From contig JBLIDK010000044.1 in NCBI GenBank assembly GCA_047632595.1, positions 1 through 18,052 on the forward strand: DNA of 18,052 bases. The letters are read 5' to 3'. A model generated the notes under the pieces. The model was not told where the DNA came from. It worked only from the letters and a program-made list of their open reading frames with translations, and searched no databases. Made by a program: the position numbers and the translations under genes. Below are positions 1-7,380 of the stretch, piece after piece. This DNA is from JBLIDK01 sp047632595 (GTDB taxonomy: Bacteria > Bacteroidota > Bacteroidia > Sphingobacteriales > Sphingobacteriaceae). Each line of letters begins with the position of its first letter. Within the stretch, counting starts at the first letter, position 1.

Positions 1-2
1 GC

Positions 3-839
3 CAGCGTTATACTACTGCAACAAAAGCAACTTACAATCCGTGGAGTTTTTATATTATTGAACTTGCACTTAGGTATGAAAACATTACCGACTTTGAAGG
101 TGCATGGAGTCCGTTTTTAGCTAATACCATTCTTCTACCAAAGCGAATTAAATTACATGCAATAGTATCCAGAAATTACACCATTCCAACTCTAAATGAT
201 TTGTACTGGAGTCCTGGTGGCAACCCTCTATTAAAGCCCGAATTTGGTTGGTTTAAAGAAGCAGCGGTTTCAAAAGAATTTGCCTTTACAAAGTCAACTA
301 TAAACCTTGAAATTAGAGGCTATGAAGGTTTAATGCAAGAATGGATTCAGTGGATTCCAACAGATCAAGGCTACTTTGCACCACGAAATTTAAAGGAAGT
401 GGAAGTTAAGGGAGTAGAAACTTCATTGAGTGCTACTAGAACATTCAATCAATTAAAACTGGGACTAATAGCCAATTACAGCTACAACCAATCAACTAAT
501 TTAAGTGAAGTTTTTGTGGGCGACAATAGTGTAGGTACGCAATTGGTGTTTTTACCATTTAACAGAGGTAATTTAAGTCTTAGCGCCGACTATAATAAGT
601 GGCTATTTTCTATGAATTCTAATTTCACCGGGTTTATTTATACCGATGGAAACAATACGAATTTCTTAAATGGCTACCATACAGAAAATATAAGCCTGTT
701 GAAGTCGTGGGACTTTAAAAAGGCAGTTACCAGCATTGGATTAGGAGTTAATAATCTACTTAACACAAACTATCAAACCTTACCAGGCAGGCCAATGCCA
801 GGAAGAAATTATACACTTAATATATCAATTAAATTTTAA
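3..839 (+). CDS. TonB-dependent outer-membrane receptor, BtuB-like, C-terminal part (5' end outside window)
   Basis: The reading frame is open from the window edge (frame of base 3) to TAA at 837-839, giving the last 278 residues of a receptor that must begin upstream. These are beta-barrel strands of alternating polar and aromatic residues. The segment around 186-240 (TLNDLYWSPGGNPLLKPE) is the conserved 'N-LYW---GNP-LKPE' hallmark of BtuB/vitamin-B12-type and related receptors. The protein ends in NNLLNTNYQTLPGRPMPGRN and then a terminal Phe, the usual beta-barrel assembly signal. The family imports cofactors or siderophores across the outer membrane using TonB/ExbBD energy; plug and TonB box are not visible here. 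The next gene starts 10 nt downstream and encodes a probable surface lipoprotein, so the two are surely co-transcribed. The substrate is inferred only: cobalamin is my first guess because of the beta-propeller partner. A start at the internal TTG (201) would be wrong, since homology continues upstream of it. Confidence 0.93.
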   Translation, partial: QRYTTATKATYNPWSFYIIELALRYENITDFEGAWSPFLANTILLPKRIKLHAIVSRNYTIPTLNDLYWSPGGNPLLKPEFGWFKEAAVSKEFAFTKSTINLEIRGYEGLMQEWIQWIPTDQGYFAPRNLKEVEVKGVETSLSATRTFNQLKLGLIANYSYNQSTNLSEVFVGDNSVGTQLVFLPFNRGNLSLSADYNKWLFSMNSNFTGFIYTDGNNTNFLNGYHTENISLLKSWDFKKAVTSIGLGVNNLLNTNYQTLPGRPMPGRNYTLNISIKF

Positions 840-849
840 AACAATTACC

Positions 850-1923
850 ATGAAGAGTCTAATAAAGAATTCATTTTTAATAGCAATTGCAACAGTCGTA
901 ATCACATCATGTACTAAGCCAGATTCAACTGAATTTACAGAATGTGGTGTTCCTTTGGGATATGATTATTCTAACGGGGTATACTTCGTAAATGAAGGTG
1001 GTTTCGGTCTTGGAAATGGGAGCATAGATCATTTATTGGCCAATGGGACAGTAATTAATCAAGTGTTTAATAAAACTACCTGCGATTCGTTGGGAGATGT
1101 AGTGCAATCAATTGCTAAATTCAATAACCGCCTATATATTCCAGTAAATGGAAGTGGTAAAGTGGTGGTTTTAAATGCTACAAACTTAAATCCAGTATCT
1201 ACCATTGAAGGGTTTAGCAGTCCAAGGTTCTTTTTAGGATTTAATGATAAGATTGGTTATGTAAGCGATTGGGCATCTAATACTGTAAAGGCAATTGACC
1301 TTGAAAAAGACTCTATTACTTCAGAATTCCAAGTCGGTAATTCTCCTAATGAAATGATTAAAGTAGGAGATGAGATTTTTGTTTGTAATAGTGGTGCCTT
1401 TGGAGAAGACAGCACAATATCTGTTATAAGCACCACTTCAATTTCACAAGCGCCTTTTATTACTTCTAAATATAAGAATGCAAGTGCCGTTGGGCAAGAT
1501 AAAGATGGAATGTTATGGTTCTTGTTTGCTGGTAATCCCGGGTTTTTTGGAACGGCCTCGCCTGCAGCATTGGTTAAAATAAATCCTTCTACTAAGAATG
1601 TTTTAGCTGAAATCCAATTAGACAGTACTAGTAATCCTGTAAGAATGGCTATAAGTACAAATGGTGACTATGTATACTACTTAGGTGGATTTACAGGACC
1701 AGTTTACAGAATAGGTTTATCTGAAACAGTTGAAGCAACCGAACCATTTATTTCTGGTGATTTTTATGGATTGGGTTTTGATGCTGTTGGTCAGTTATAT
1801 CTTTCAGACGCTAAAGATTTTTCTCAAAAAGGGGAAATGAAGGTATATGCTAAGAACTCAACAATGCTTGTGAAGTCTTATACTACAGGCGTAAATCCGA
1901 ATGGGATAAGTAGTGTTCAGTAG
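850..1923 (+). CDS. YncE/DUF5074-type beta-propeller surface lipoprotein, possible BtuG-like cofactor binder
   Basis: 357 residues. The N-terminus has two lysines' worth of charge, a hydrophobic stretch and a lipobox ending ITSC, giving lipidated Cys21. The mature part is a run of beta-propeller blades with repeated '-YVSD-ASNTVKAIDLEKD-', '-IYIPVNGSGKVVVLNATN-' and 'IFVCNSG' type strands (residues about 40-350), the YVTN/YncE pattern. In Bacteroides, seven-bladed lipoproteins of this general type (BtuG) sit on the receptor BtuB and capture vitamin B12 with very high affinity. Here the gene begins 10 nt after a BtuB-like receptor gene, which matches that arrangement. That the ligand is cobalamin is inference; other receptor-associated propellers exist. 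The start ATG at 850 is supported by the signal peptide. No terminator hairpin is evident after the TAG; the next gene has its own promoter. Confidence 0.8.
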   Translation: MKSLIKNSFLIAIATVVITSCTKPDSTEFTECGVPLGYDYSNGVYFVNEGGFGLGNGSIDHLLANGTVINQVFNKTTCDSLGDVVQSIAKFNNRLYIPVNGSGKVVVLNATNLNPVSTIEGFSSPRFFLGFNDKIGYVSDWASNTVKAIDLEKDSITSEFQVGNSPNEMIKVGDEIFVCNSGAFGEDSTISVISTTSISQAPFITSKYKNASAVGQDKDGMLWFLFAGNPGFFGTASPAALVKINPSTKNVLAEIQLDSTSNPVRMAISTNGDYVYYLGGFTGPVYRIGLSETVEATEPFISGDFYGLGFDAVGQLYLSDAKDFSQKGEMKVYAKNSTMLVKSYTTGVNPNGISSVQ

Positions 1924-1966
1924 GGGGTAATATGATTCTGTTTTATTGCATTGCCAAAATGAATGG

Positions 1967-1994
1967 TTGTATTAATTTCAAAAATGTATATTTG
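1967..1994 (+). promoter_or_regulatory. Bacteroidota-type promoter for the small acidic lipoprotein gene
   Basis: TTG at 1967-1969 and TATATTTG at 1987-1994, spaced 17 nt, match the Bacteroidota -33/-7 consensus (TTG/TTTG and TAnnTTTG). The predicted transcript would begin just after 1997 and have a leader of about 45 nt before the ATG at 2044. It separates this gene from the receptor/propeller operon. Confidence 0.6.
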
Positions 1995-2043
1995 TAAAAC
2001 AGGGGAAATGATTTTTCCTGATTATAAATTAAAACTACTATAA

Positions 2044-2283
2044 ATGAAAAGTTTAAAAAGAATTTTATCAACAACTACAGTAATGTTTGCATTGTGTTTT
2101 GTTGCAGCTGTAGCTTTTAGCGCTTGTAGCAACGAAGGTGGAAAAGAAAAAGCAGATACTGAACAAGCTGAAGAGCCAGCGGTAGATACTTCTCAAGCGG
2201 AACATCCAGAACATCCTGAAGGTTCAGAGCATCCTACGGATAGCACAGAAGCAGAGCATACTGAAGATGGGGACGACAATTAA
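2044..2283 (+). CDS. Small Glu/Asp/His-rich lipoprotein, function unknown
   Basis: 79 residues. The first 28 form a lipoprotein signal with lipobox FSAC (lipidated Cys28), preceded by a hydrophobic run containing a second Cys (18). The mature 51 residues are low-complexity and strongly acidic. They contain no aromatic residue, no predicted fold, and a tail with repeated His-Pro-Glu steps (EHPEHPEGSEHPTDSTEAEH), four His in all. Such tails are typical of short, poorly conserved Bacteroidota envelope lipoproteins; divalent-metal binding is possible but only suggested by composition. The gene is monocistronic: its own promoter lies upstream and a strong terminator starts 26 nt after the stop codon. 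I recognise no named family. Confidence 0.75.
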   Translation: MKSLKRILSTTTVMFALCFVAAVAFSACSNEGGKEKADTEQAEEPAVDTSQAEHPEHPEGSEHPTDSTEAEHTEDGDDN

Positions 2284-2308
2284 GAAGAAGTTCTAATTAC
2301 AACATTTT

Positions 2309-2352
2309 AAAAGCTGATTTGGTCAATTTTATATTGACTGAATTAGCTTTTT
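2309..2352. terminator. Bidirectional intrinsic terminator between convergent genes
   Basis: An 18-bp hairpin (with a few G-T pairs) runs from AAAAGCTGATT at 2309 to AATTAGCTTTT ending 2351, with a 7-nt loop TTTTATA. T-runs or A-runs flank both sides, so it can work on either strand. Its right arm contains the stop codon (2343-2345) of the minus-strand transglutaminase gene. Confidence 0.85.
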
Positions 2353-3695
2353 CTATTAAAACTAAAAGTAGTTTTTACGCTTTCTTGAGAATCTCCAATT
2401 TCAAATACCGGGTAAGCATGAAATTTAATAGAACCTGATTTTGGACCTGGTGTTAATTGTAAATCTCTTCCCTTACTTAACTCAATCCTATTTGCTGGGT
2501 GATGTCCGAAGTAGTAGGTAGCTAAAGCAGTGTACTTGTTGCCTTCACTTATATCAATTGGCCACCATTTACCATCTGCATAAAATTCTGCCCAACAATG
2601 GTAACCATTTACTCCACCTTCATTTCGCTCTGATGGAATAGCAGCACCAATTGCAAATCGTGCTGGAATACCTGCCGTACGTGCAAGTGATATAAAAAAC
2701 GAATGAAACTCAGTACAATTACCAGAACGAGAGTCGCATGCAAAATTGGCATCTCCAGTACCATACTTTCCTTGTTTAGCATAGCGCATATCGTCTATTA
2801 TATAATCATAAAGTGTACGCGCATTCATTAGTTTGCTTTCCGTCTTTTTGCCTTTTAAAACACTTGCTACAATTTCGCTAAAGCGACCACCAACTGGAAT
2901 AAGTTCGCTAGCTGCTAGATAGTTTTTGGGATCAGATTTATCATCTACATAAGGGCCTTTTTCTTTGCGCACTACATCATAAACAATTGCTATTTGTTTT
3001 CCGCTATGGGTAGAATTCAATTCTAAGAAAAAAACAGTGTTTCCAAATTCTTTGTCTTTAAGCATCTGGTGTTTTACGGGTGCGTCAATCGACTTAATTT
3101 TTATCGTTTGGAAAAGGTCGTCTTTAGCAATAGGAATCCACATTGAAGCAGCTTCAGTTATTTTGGGAATTGTTGCTTCATAGGTAAATTCAAATTTATC
3201 TTCATTTTCAATTACACCAAGTAATGCATTTGAGGACTCTTTAACTGGGACGGTGGACCAAGTTTTGTCCTTTGCTTGTTTCCAAGTGTATTGGGGTTTG
3301 CCATTTAATTTGTGAATAGCGGTTTGAGTAACTTTCATGTTTCCAGGTTTTCCGTCCAGAAAAAAATCAACATCGTACACGTCTCCGTTTTCATCAGCTA
3401 AATCTACGCAGGCAAAAAAACTAGATGTACCTAAAACAGAAAGGTATTCAGTATGAACCCTTACAAGTTTTAAATTATACTCCTTATCATCGCTTTTGAA
3501 ATTAAAAACACCCTCTCCAGCTTCAGTTTGTTTATTGATATGGTCTCGAATACCTGCCTCAACGTCTTTAGTAGTCACACGCTTTGAATCTTCTTTTGTA
3601 TTAGTCTTTTTCTCATTCGACTGACAGGCGACAAGTCCTACTAAAAGACAAATGCCAATAATTTTGTTAAGGTTTGAGTGTATAGCTACTTGCAT
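2343..3695 (-). CDS. Transglutaminase-like superfamily lipoprotein
   Basis: 450 residues. The lipobox LVAC (Cys24) marks an envelope lipoprotein. The C-terminal part holds a transglutaminase-like/papain-type core with the full triad: Cys327 in GNCTEF, His366 in GYHCWAEFY and Asp381 in WWPIDIS. Residues about 165-205 (TYEATIPKI...WIPIAKDD) look like the beta-strand region that usually precedes such cores in bacterial proteins. Residues 45-150 form a further region I do not recognise. Members of this superfamily act mostly as cysteine peptidases or amidohydrolases rather than true cross-linking enzymes; no substrate can be named. The gene is divergent from the radical SAM gene (83 nt apart) and convergent with the small lipoprotein gene, and ends inside the shared terminator. 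ATG at 3693-3695 gives a proper signal peptide. Confidence 0.85.
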   Translation of the reverse strand: MQVAIHSNLNKIIGICLLVGLVACQSNEKKTNTKEDSKRVTTKDVEAGIRDHINKQTEAGEGVFNFKSDDKEYNLKLVRVHTEYLSVLGTSSFFACVDLADENGDVYDVDFFLDGKPGNMKVTQTAIHKLNGKPQYTWKQAKDKTWSTVPVKESSNALLGVIENEDKFEFTYEATIPKITEAASMWIPIAKDDLFQTIKIKSIDAPVKHQMLKDKEFGNTVFFLELNSTHSGKQIAIVYDVVRKEKGPYVDDKSDPKNYLAASELIPVGGRFSEIVASVLKGKKTESKLMNARTLYDYIIDDMRYAKQGKYGTGDANFACDSRSGNCTEFHSFFISLARTAGIPARFAIGAAIPSERNEGGVNGYHCWAEFYADGKWWPIDISEGNKYTALATYYFGHHPANRIELSKGRDLQLTPGPKSGSIKFHAYPVFEIGDSQESVKTTFSFNRKS

Positions 3696-3719
3696 AATAG
3701 ATGTTTGTTATTTACTTTT

Positions 3720-3751
3720 TAAAGATATAGTGTTTTGGCTGAGTTGCAAAA
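3720..3751 (-). promoter_or_regulatory. Candidate promoter of the transglutaminase-like gene
   Basis: Read on the minus strand, TTTTG (3751-3747) is followed after 19 nt by TATCTTTA (3727-3720). This is one mismatch from TAnnTTTG at the right spacing. It would give a leader of about 20 nt. Confidence 0.45.
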
Positions 3752-3778
3752 CAAAAATATAATGACTAACTTATCGTC

Positions 3779-4843
3779 ATGCTAATTGACGATAATATAA
3801 TCAAAGGCCGAGGAGCCCAGGTTCACATTGATAATCCATATCAAAAGTTGTCTTATTTGTATTCAGAATCGGAGGGGGCAGATGTACCAACCGACCTTAA
3901 TACTCCAACTAAATACATTAACGAGTATCCAAAAACCATTGTCAATAAGGTAAAAAGCCCCGACATACATTTAGAATATTCATTAAACCCATACCAAGGG
4001 TGTGAACACGGTTGTGTGTATTGTTATGCTCGTAATACTCACCCGTATTGGGGCTACAACGCCGGACTAGATTTTGAAAAGATCATAATGGTGAAGCGAA
4101 ATGCTCCCAAACTACTTGAACAATTCATAAACCGTAAAAGCTGGAAGGGTATTCCAATCGCATTAAGCGGCAATACCGATTGCTATCAACCGATTGAAAG
4201 AAAACTTGAAATCACTAGAAAGCTTTTAAAGGTGTTTTTAGCTCACAAGCATCCAGTAACTATCATTACCAAGAATTCCTTAATTCTTCGTGACATGGAC
4301 ATACTAGAAGAGCTAAATAAAGACAATTTAATACAAGTTGCAGTATCAATTACCACTTTGGATGAAAAGCTGAGAAGAAAGTTAGAACCTCGAACAGCAA
4401 GTGGAATTAATCGCTTAAAAGTTGTTCAAGAGCTAAGCGACAAAAACATTCCAGTTCATGTAATGGTGGCTCCAATAATTCCTGGATTAAATCATTACGA
4501 AATACCAGTGATTTTAAAAGAGAGTGCAGAACGTGGAGCCAAAAGCGCTGGGTATACTATGGTTCGTTTAAATGGGCAAGTTGGAGAAATTTTTAGTGAT
4601 TGGATTACTAAAAACTATCCTGATAAAGCCGAAAAGGTATTGAGCCAAATTAAGCAAATGCATGGGGGTAAATTGAATGACTCTGAGTTTGGGAAAAGAA
4701 TGACTGGGGGAGGGCCTGTTGCCACTTCAATAACCAATATGTTTGATGTGTATCGCAACAAATTCTTTAAAAAAGCTACGAATACAGCCTTGAATCAGAG
4801 TGTTTTTAGAAAAATTAAGGATAATCAATTGAATTTGTTTTAA
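3779..4843 (+). CDS. PA0069-family radical SAM protein (SplB-related)
   Basis: 354 residues. The iron-sulphur/SAM motif is C-x3-C-x2-C: Cys75, Cys79 and Cys82 in GCEHGCVYCYAR. The family signatures are an N-terminal KGRGAQ (residues 9-14), 'SPDIHLEYSLNPYQGC' just before the cluster motif, and 'GLDFEKIIMVKRNAP' after it. This is the PA0069/Rv2578c-type family, related in sequence to spore photoproduct lyase. Members probably bind a 4Fe-4S cluster and cleave S-adenosylmethionine to a radical; the substrate of this family is not established as far as I know. Length is normal and the ATG at 3779 directly precedes the conserved N-terminus. The gene is divergent from the transglutaminase gene; no clear promoter was found in the 83-nt gap. 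Its stop codon TAA (4841-4843) overlaps the first base of the downstream tandem repeat. Confidence 0.9.
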   Translation: MLIDDNIIKGRGAQVHIDNPYQKLSYLYSESEGADVPTDLNTPTKYINEYPKTIVNKVKSPDIHLEYSLNPYQGCEHGCVYCYARNTHPYWGYNAGLDFEKIIMVKRNAPKLLEQFINRKSWKGIPIALSGNTDCYQPIERKLEITRKLLKVFLAHKHPVTIITKNSLILRDMDILEELNKDNLIQVAVSITTLDEKLRRKLEPRTASGINRLKVVQELSDKNIPVHVMVAPIIPGLNHYEIPVILKESAERGAKSAGYTMVRLNGQVGEIFSDWITKNYPDKAEKVLSQIKQMHGGKLNDSEFGKRMTGGGPVATSITNMFDVYRNKFFKKATNTALNQSVFRKIKDNQLNLF

Positions 4844-4930
4844 AAGCGGAGTAGAATCATAAAGCCACTTAAATCAAACTGCGTGAAGATTTAGGTAATC
4901 TCGTTTTTAATAAATTTAGCTACACCCCTT

Positions 4931-5110
4931 AAGGAAGATTTCTCTCTTCGTTGCACTCCGTTCGAAATGACTGTCCTAAGGTAGGGTCTATTTTAAATCA
5001 GTAATTCACACAGGCGCGCTCTTTGAATACTTGAAGGCTGATAAGTCTTTAATAGAGACATTAACCCTCAATGGGGTCATTTCGACTGTAGGGAGAAATC
5101 TACCTTCGGG
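4931..5110. repeat. Inverted-repeat element within unit A (MITE-like)
   Basis: The left arm starts AAGGAAGATTTCTCTCTTCG at 4931 and ends near 4976 with TTCGAAATGACTGTCC. The right arm at 5073-5110 reads GGGGTCATTTCGACTG then GGGAGAAATCTACCTT. The arms are imperfect inverted copies (AGATTTCTC and CGAAATGA on one side, their complements on the other), with about 95 bp between. The second copy is at 5214-5414; only the left arm remains in unit C (about 5518-5562). This GTCATTTCGA...GAGAAATCT motif is, from memory, a common interspersed repeat of Flavobacteriia genomes. It has no coding capacity. Confidence 0.75.
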
Positions 5111-5213
5111 TTTACGAATAATTTAAAAGCGGAGTAGAGTCATAAAGCCACTTAAATCAAACCTTGTGAAGATTTAGGTAATCTCGTTTTTAATAAATTT
5201 AGCTGCACCCCTT

Positions 5214-5414
5214 AAGGTAGATTTCTCTCTTCGTTGCACTCCGTTCGAAATGACTGTCCTTAGGTAGGGTATTTATTAACTCAGTAATCCACACCGTGTC
5301 TTTTTTTGCCACCCAAACGTGCTCTTTGAATACTTGAAGGCTGATTAGACCTTTAATAGAGACATTAACCCTCAATGGGGTCATTTCGACTGAAGGGAGA
5401 AATCTACCTTCAGG
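5214..5414. repeat. Inverted-repeat element within unit B (MITE-like)
   Basis: This is the second copy of the same element. The left arm at 5214-5259 (AAGGTAGATTTCTCTCTTCG...) and the right arm at 5377-5414 (GGGGTCATTTCGACTGAAGG...) match each other better than in unit A: AAGGTAGATTTCTC is exactly complementary to GAGAAATCTACCTT. The interior differs from unit A by the extra bases around 5293-5320. Confidence 0.75.
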
Positions 5415-5612
5415 TTTACGAATAACTTAAAAGCGGAGTAGAGTCATAAAGCCACTTAAATCAAACTGCGTGAAGATTTAGGTAATCTCGTTTTTAATAA
5501 ATTTAGCTACACACCGTAAGGAAGATTTCTCTCTTCGGTGCACTCCGTTCGAAATGACTGTCCTTAATTAGGGTCTTTAAATCATTACTAATACCCTCAA
5601 TCATAACTGTTT

Positions 5613-6116
5613 TTATTTATAAACCTTGTTACCATTTTTCAACCAAATACCCCAAGTCTTGCTATAAGCATGGACTGTATCCGTTGTATTTCCGTTAGAA
5701 TCCACAACAGGCTTGCCCTCATTTAACCATTCAAAAATACCCCCATACAAATTGTAGACATTAGCGTATCCCAAATCCAATAATTTTTCACTAATCTTCT
5801 CACTTCTATACCCAACCGAGCAATAAACTACCAAAGTGCTTTCCTTTGAAACGTCTTTTAGATTGTCTGTTGTGAATTCATCAAAACCACTCCAACGAGC
5901 ATTTTTAATACGACTAACTTCAAATTCAGCTAAAGATCTTGAGTCAATAAACACAGCATCCTTAAGCGAATCAATACCTTTTACAGAAATTTCTGGAACA
6001 GAATGGCTCAATAGGCCCTTAAGCATTAAATTATAAGCACCACTTTCTACTTGTGATTTTACATTAGTGAAGAATCCCATCATAAAAACTAAAAAAAGTA
6101 TTTTATACTTATTCAT
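5613..6116 (-). CDS. Secreted single-domain rhodanese-like protein
   Basis: 167 residues. A signal peptide (1-21, cleavage likely after VKS or before Q) is followed by one rhodanese domain (about 40-135). The active-site loop is CSVGYRS with Cys99 and Arg104, the C-x-x-G-x-R pattern of sulphurtransferases. Other family marks are FIDSRSLAEFEVSRIKNA (residues 56-73) and the closing LYGGIFEWLNEGKPV. Rhodaneses carry sulphane sulphur on the Cys; this one would work in the periplasm. A 30-residue tail (about 138-167) follows the domain. The start codon overlaps the stop of the preceding BNR-repeat gene by 8 nt, which predicts translational coupling as third gene of the operon. No terminator hairpin was found after it; the repeat array begins about 20 nt beyond the stop. 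Confidence 0.88.
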   Translation of the reverse strand: MNKYKILFLVFMMGFFTNVKSQVESGAYNLMLKGLLSHSVPEISVKGIDSLKDAVFIDSRSLAEFEVSRIKNARWSGFDEFTTDNLKDVSKESTLVVYCSVGYRSEKISEKLLDLGYANVYNLYGGIFEWLNEGKPVVDSNGNTTDTVHAYSKTWGIWLKNGNKVYK

Positions 6117-7380
6117 TTATCTCTTTTAACCACTCTGATAACGCAGCAGTGTAAACACTTGTTTTGCCATCATCCATTCTTGTCCAAACTGGTCTTACCA
6201 AACCATTATTTGCAACTATATTATTGTAGTCGCCAAAAAAGGTGCTTTTGGTAGGAGTGAAGACCTTCTCGCTTATTTTATGATTTATAAATGTCTCTCC
6301 GCCATCTTTAGAAACTGCAGCATAAACATCAGTTTGATCATCAGAATAGGCTCTTCTATCATACCAAATAAAGTATAAATAGCCAGTACTTTGGTCAATG
6401 TCCATCCAAGTTAAAAATTGATGTGTAGATGTTGTATCGTTGTTAACTCTTACTTTATCGCTCCATGTTTCACCGCCGTCAGTTGATTTCTTCAACCAAA
6501 TATCTGTATTGTCTAGGCCATTACTTTGGTCCGACCAGTTTATATAAATAGTTCCATTATTTGGGCTTGTGCTTAAATCACATTTAGTTACAGGCATTCC
6601 GTTGCAACGGTTTAACCCAGGAATATCAATTGACCAACCACCAGGCAATGAGTCAACAAAAACATCTTTTGCTAACCATGTTTCGCCTCCATCGGTCGAT
6701 TTATCAAAAATAATACCCGCCGGACCTGCCCAACTCACGTAAATTTCTCCATTTGGACCTACTGCAGGAACAGCTCCTTCTACGGTTAAGTCATCATCTA
6801 CACAATCTCCAACTACTTCGTTAATTCGTTTACTTTTTGCCCAAGTTTCACCACCATCAGTTGATTTTGAGAACATGATTAAAGAAATATCCTTTTTTTT
6901 ATCACTTCCATACTTGTCAAATTGCGTCCAAGTAACGTATATGTTATTATTAGTGCGATCTACAACTGCCCAATGTTTGTCTTGTGCCTTCTTGCCATCT
7001 AAACCCATAAATGTTCCAAGTGTCCAAGTTTGGCCATTGTCTTCACTTTTCTGACAAACAATTCTGTCAATCCAATTTCCCTTAGGGGGATTAGATAGAT
7101 GGAAATAATAAAAATGTCCAGCGGTATCATTAACCAAAACCGGGTCTCCCCAAACACCATAAGTTGAACTTTGAGTTTTTTCCTCCCAAGTATAACCACT
7201 GTCGCTACTCACATAATAATTCCAAATATTTGCCGCAGCAACCATGTGCTTAGGGTTTTGAAAGTTGAACATGATAGAAGGCTCGTTAGGCTTTCTCATA
7301 GTGCCAATTAATATGTTTTTAGGCTGCGAATAGCTTAAAACAGTAAAAAACACAAGTGTAAATGTCAATAATTGTCTCAT
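6109..7380 (-). CDS. Secreted BNR/Asp-box (sialidase-fold) repeat protein
   Basis: 423 residues with an N-terminal signal peptide (1-18, SYS-Q). Six Asp-boxes of the form S-x-D-x-G-x-T-W/F are visible near residues 58, 112, 173, 228, 299 and 357 (for example STDGGETWAK, SEDNGQTWTL, SKDGGETF), spaced as expected for the blades of a sialidase-type beta-propeller. Asp-boxes are structural and do not prove sialidase activity. I could not identify the full sialidase arginine triad, so a binding or other hydrolase role is equally possible. No T9SS or lipobox signal is visible, so the protein is probably periplasmic. It is the middle gene of three: its ATG overlaps the previous stop by 4 nt (ATGA), and its TAA overlaps the next start by 8 nt. 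Confidence 0.88.
   Translation of the reverse strand: MRQLLTFTLVFFTVLSYSQPKNILIGTMRKPNEPSIMFNFQNPKHMVAAANIWNYYVSSDSGYTWEEKTQSSTYGVWGDPVLVNDTAGHFYYFHLSNPPKGNWIDRIVCQKSEDNGQTWTLGTFMGLDGKKAQDKHWAVVDRTNNNIYVTWTQFDKYGSDKKKDISLIMFSKSTDGGETWAKSKRINEVVGDCVDDDLTVEGAVPAVGPNGEIYVSWAGPAGIIFDKSTDGGETWLAKDVFVDSLPGGWSIDIPGLNRCNGMPVTKCDLSTSPNNGTIYINWSDQSNGLDNTDIWLKKSTDGGETWSDKVRVNNDTTSTHQFLTWMDIDQSTGYLYFIWYDRRAYSDDQTDVYAAVSKDGGETFINHKISEKVFTPTKSTFFGDYNNIVANNGLVRPVWTRMDDGKTSVYTAALSEWLKEINE

Larger units (their letters stand above)
4842..5590. repeat. Intergenic tandem array: two full copies and one partial copy of a 283/304-bp unit
   Basis: This 769-bp gap between genes contains no credible gene. Unit A is 4842-5124 (283 bp), unit B 5125-5428 (304 bp) and unit C starts at 5429 and fades near 5575-5590. 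Each begins AAAAGCGGAGTAGA and continues through the same ATAAAGCCACTTAAATCAAA and TTAATAAATTTAGCT segments. B is longer than A because of about 21 extra bases near 5293-5320. C seems to skip from about 5590 to the shared ACCCTCAAT step. Inside units A and B lies a pair of inverted arms (separate entry). The short minus-strand reading frame at 5199-5384 runs through the repeat and has no protein-like features. Identity between units is high by eye, pointing to fairly recent duplication. Confidence 0.9.

Noticed and set aside
5199..5384. 61-codon minus-strand frame in the intergenic array
   Set aside because: It lies wholly in the tandem repeat, is not kept open in the neighbouring unit, and has no domain or composition like a protein.
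4842..5590. Possible CRISPR array
   Set aside because: Units are about 300 bp with no short repeat/unique spacer pattern and no cas genes nearby; it is a tandem duplication.
5836..6036. Plus-strand frame opposite the rhodanese gene (and similar frames at 6999, 7768, 9947, 10065, 10941 and 12044)
   Set aside because: Each is a shadow of a clear gene on the other strand or frame, without signal peptide, motif or upstream signals.
6109..7380. Calling the Asp-box protein a true sialidase
   Set aside because: Asp-boxes only show the propeller fold; the catalytic arginine triad and Tyr/Glu pair could not be assigned.
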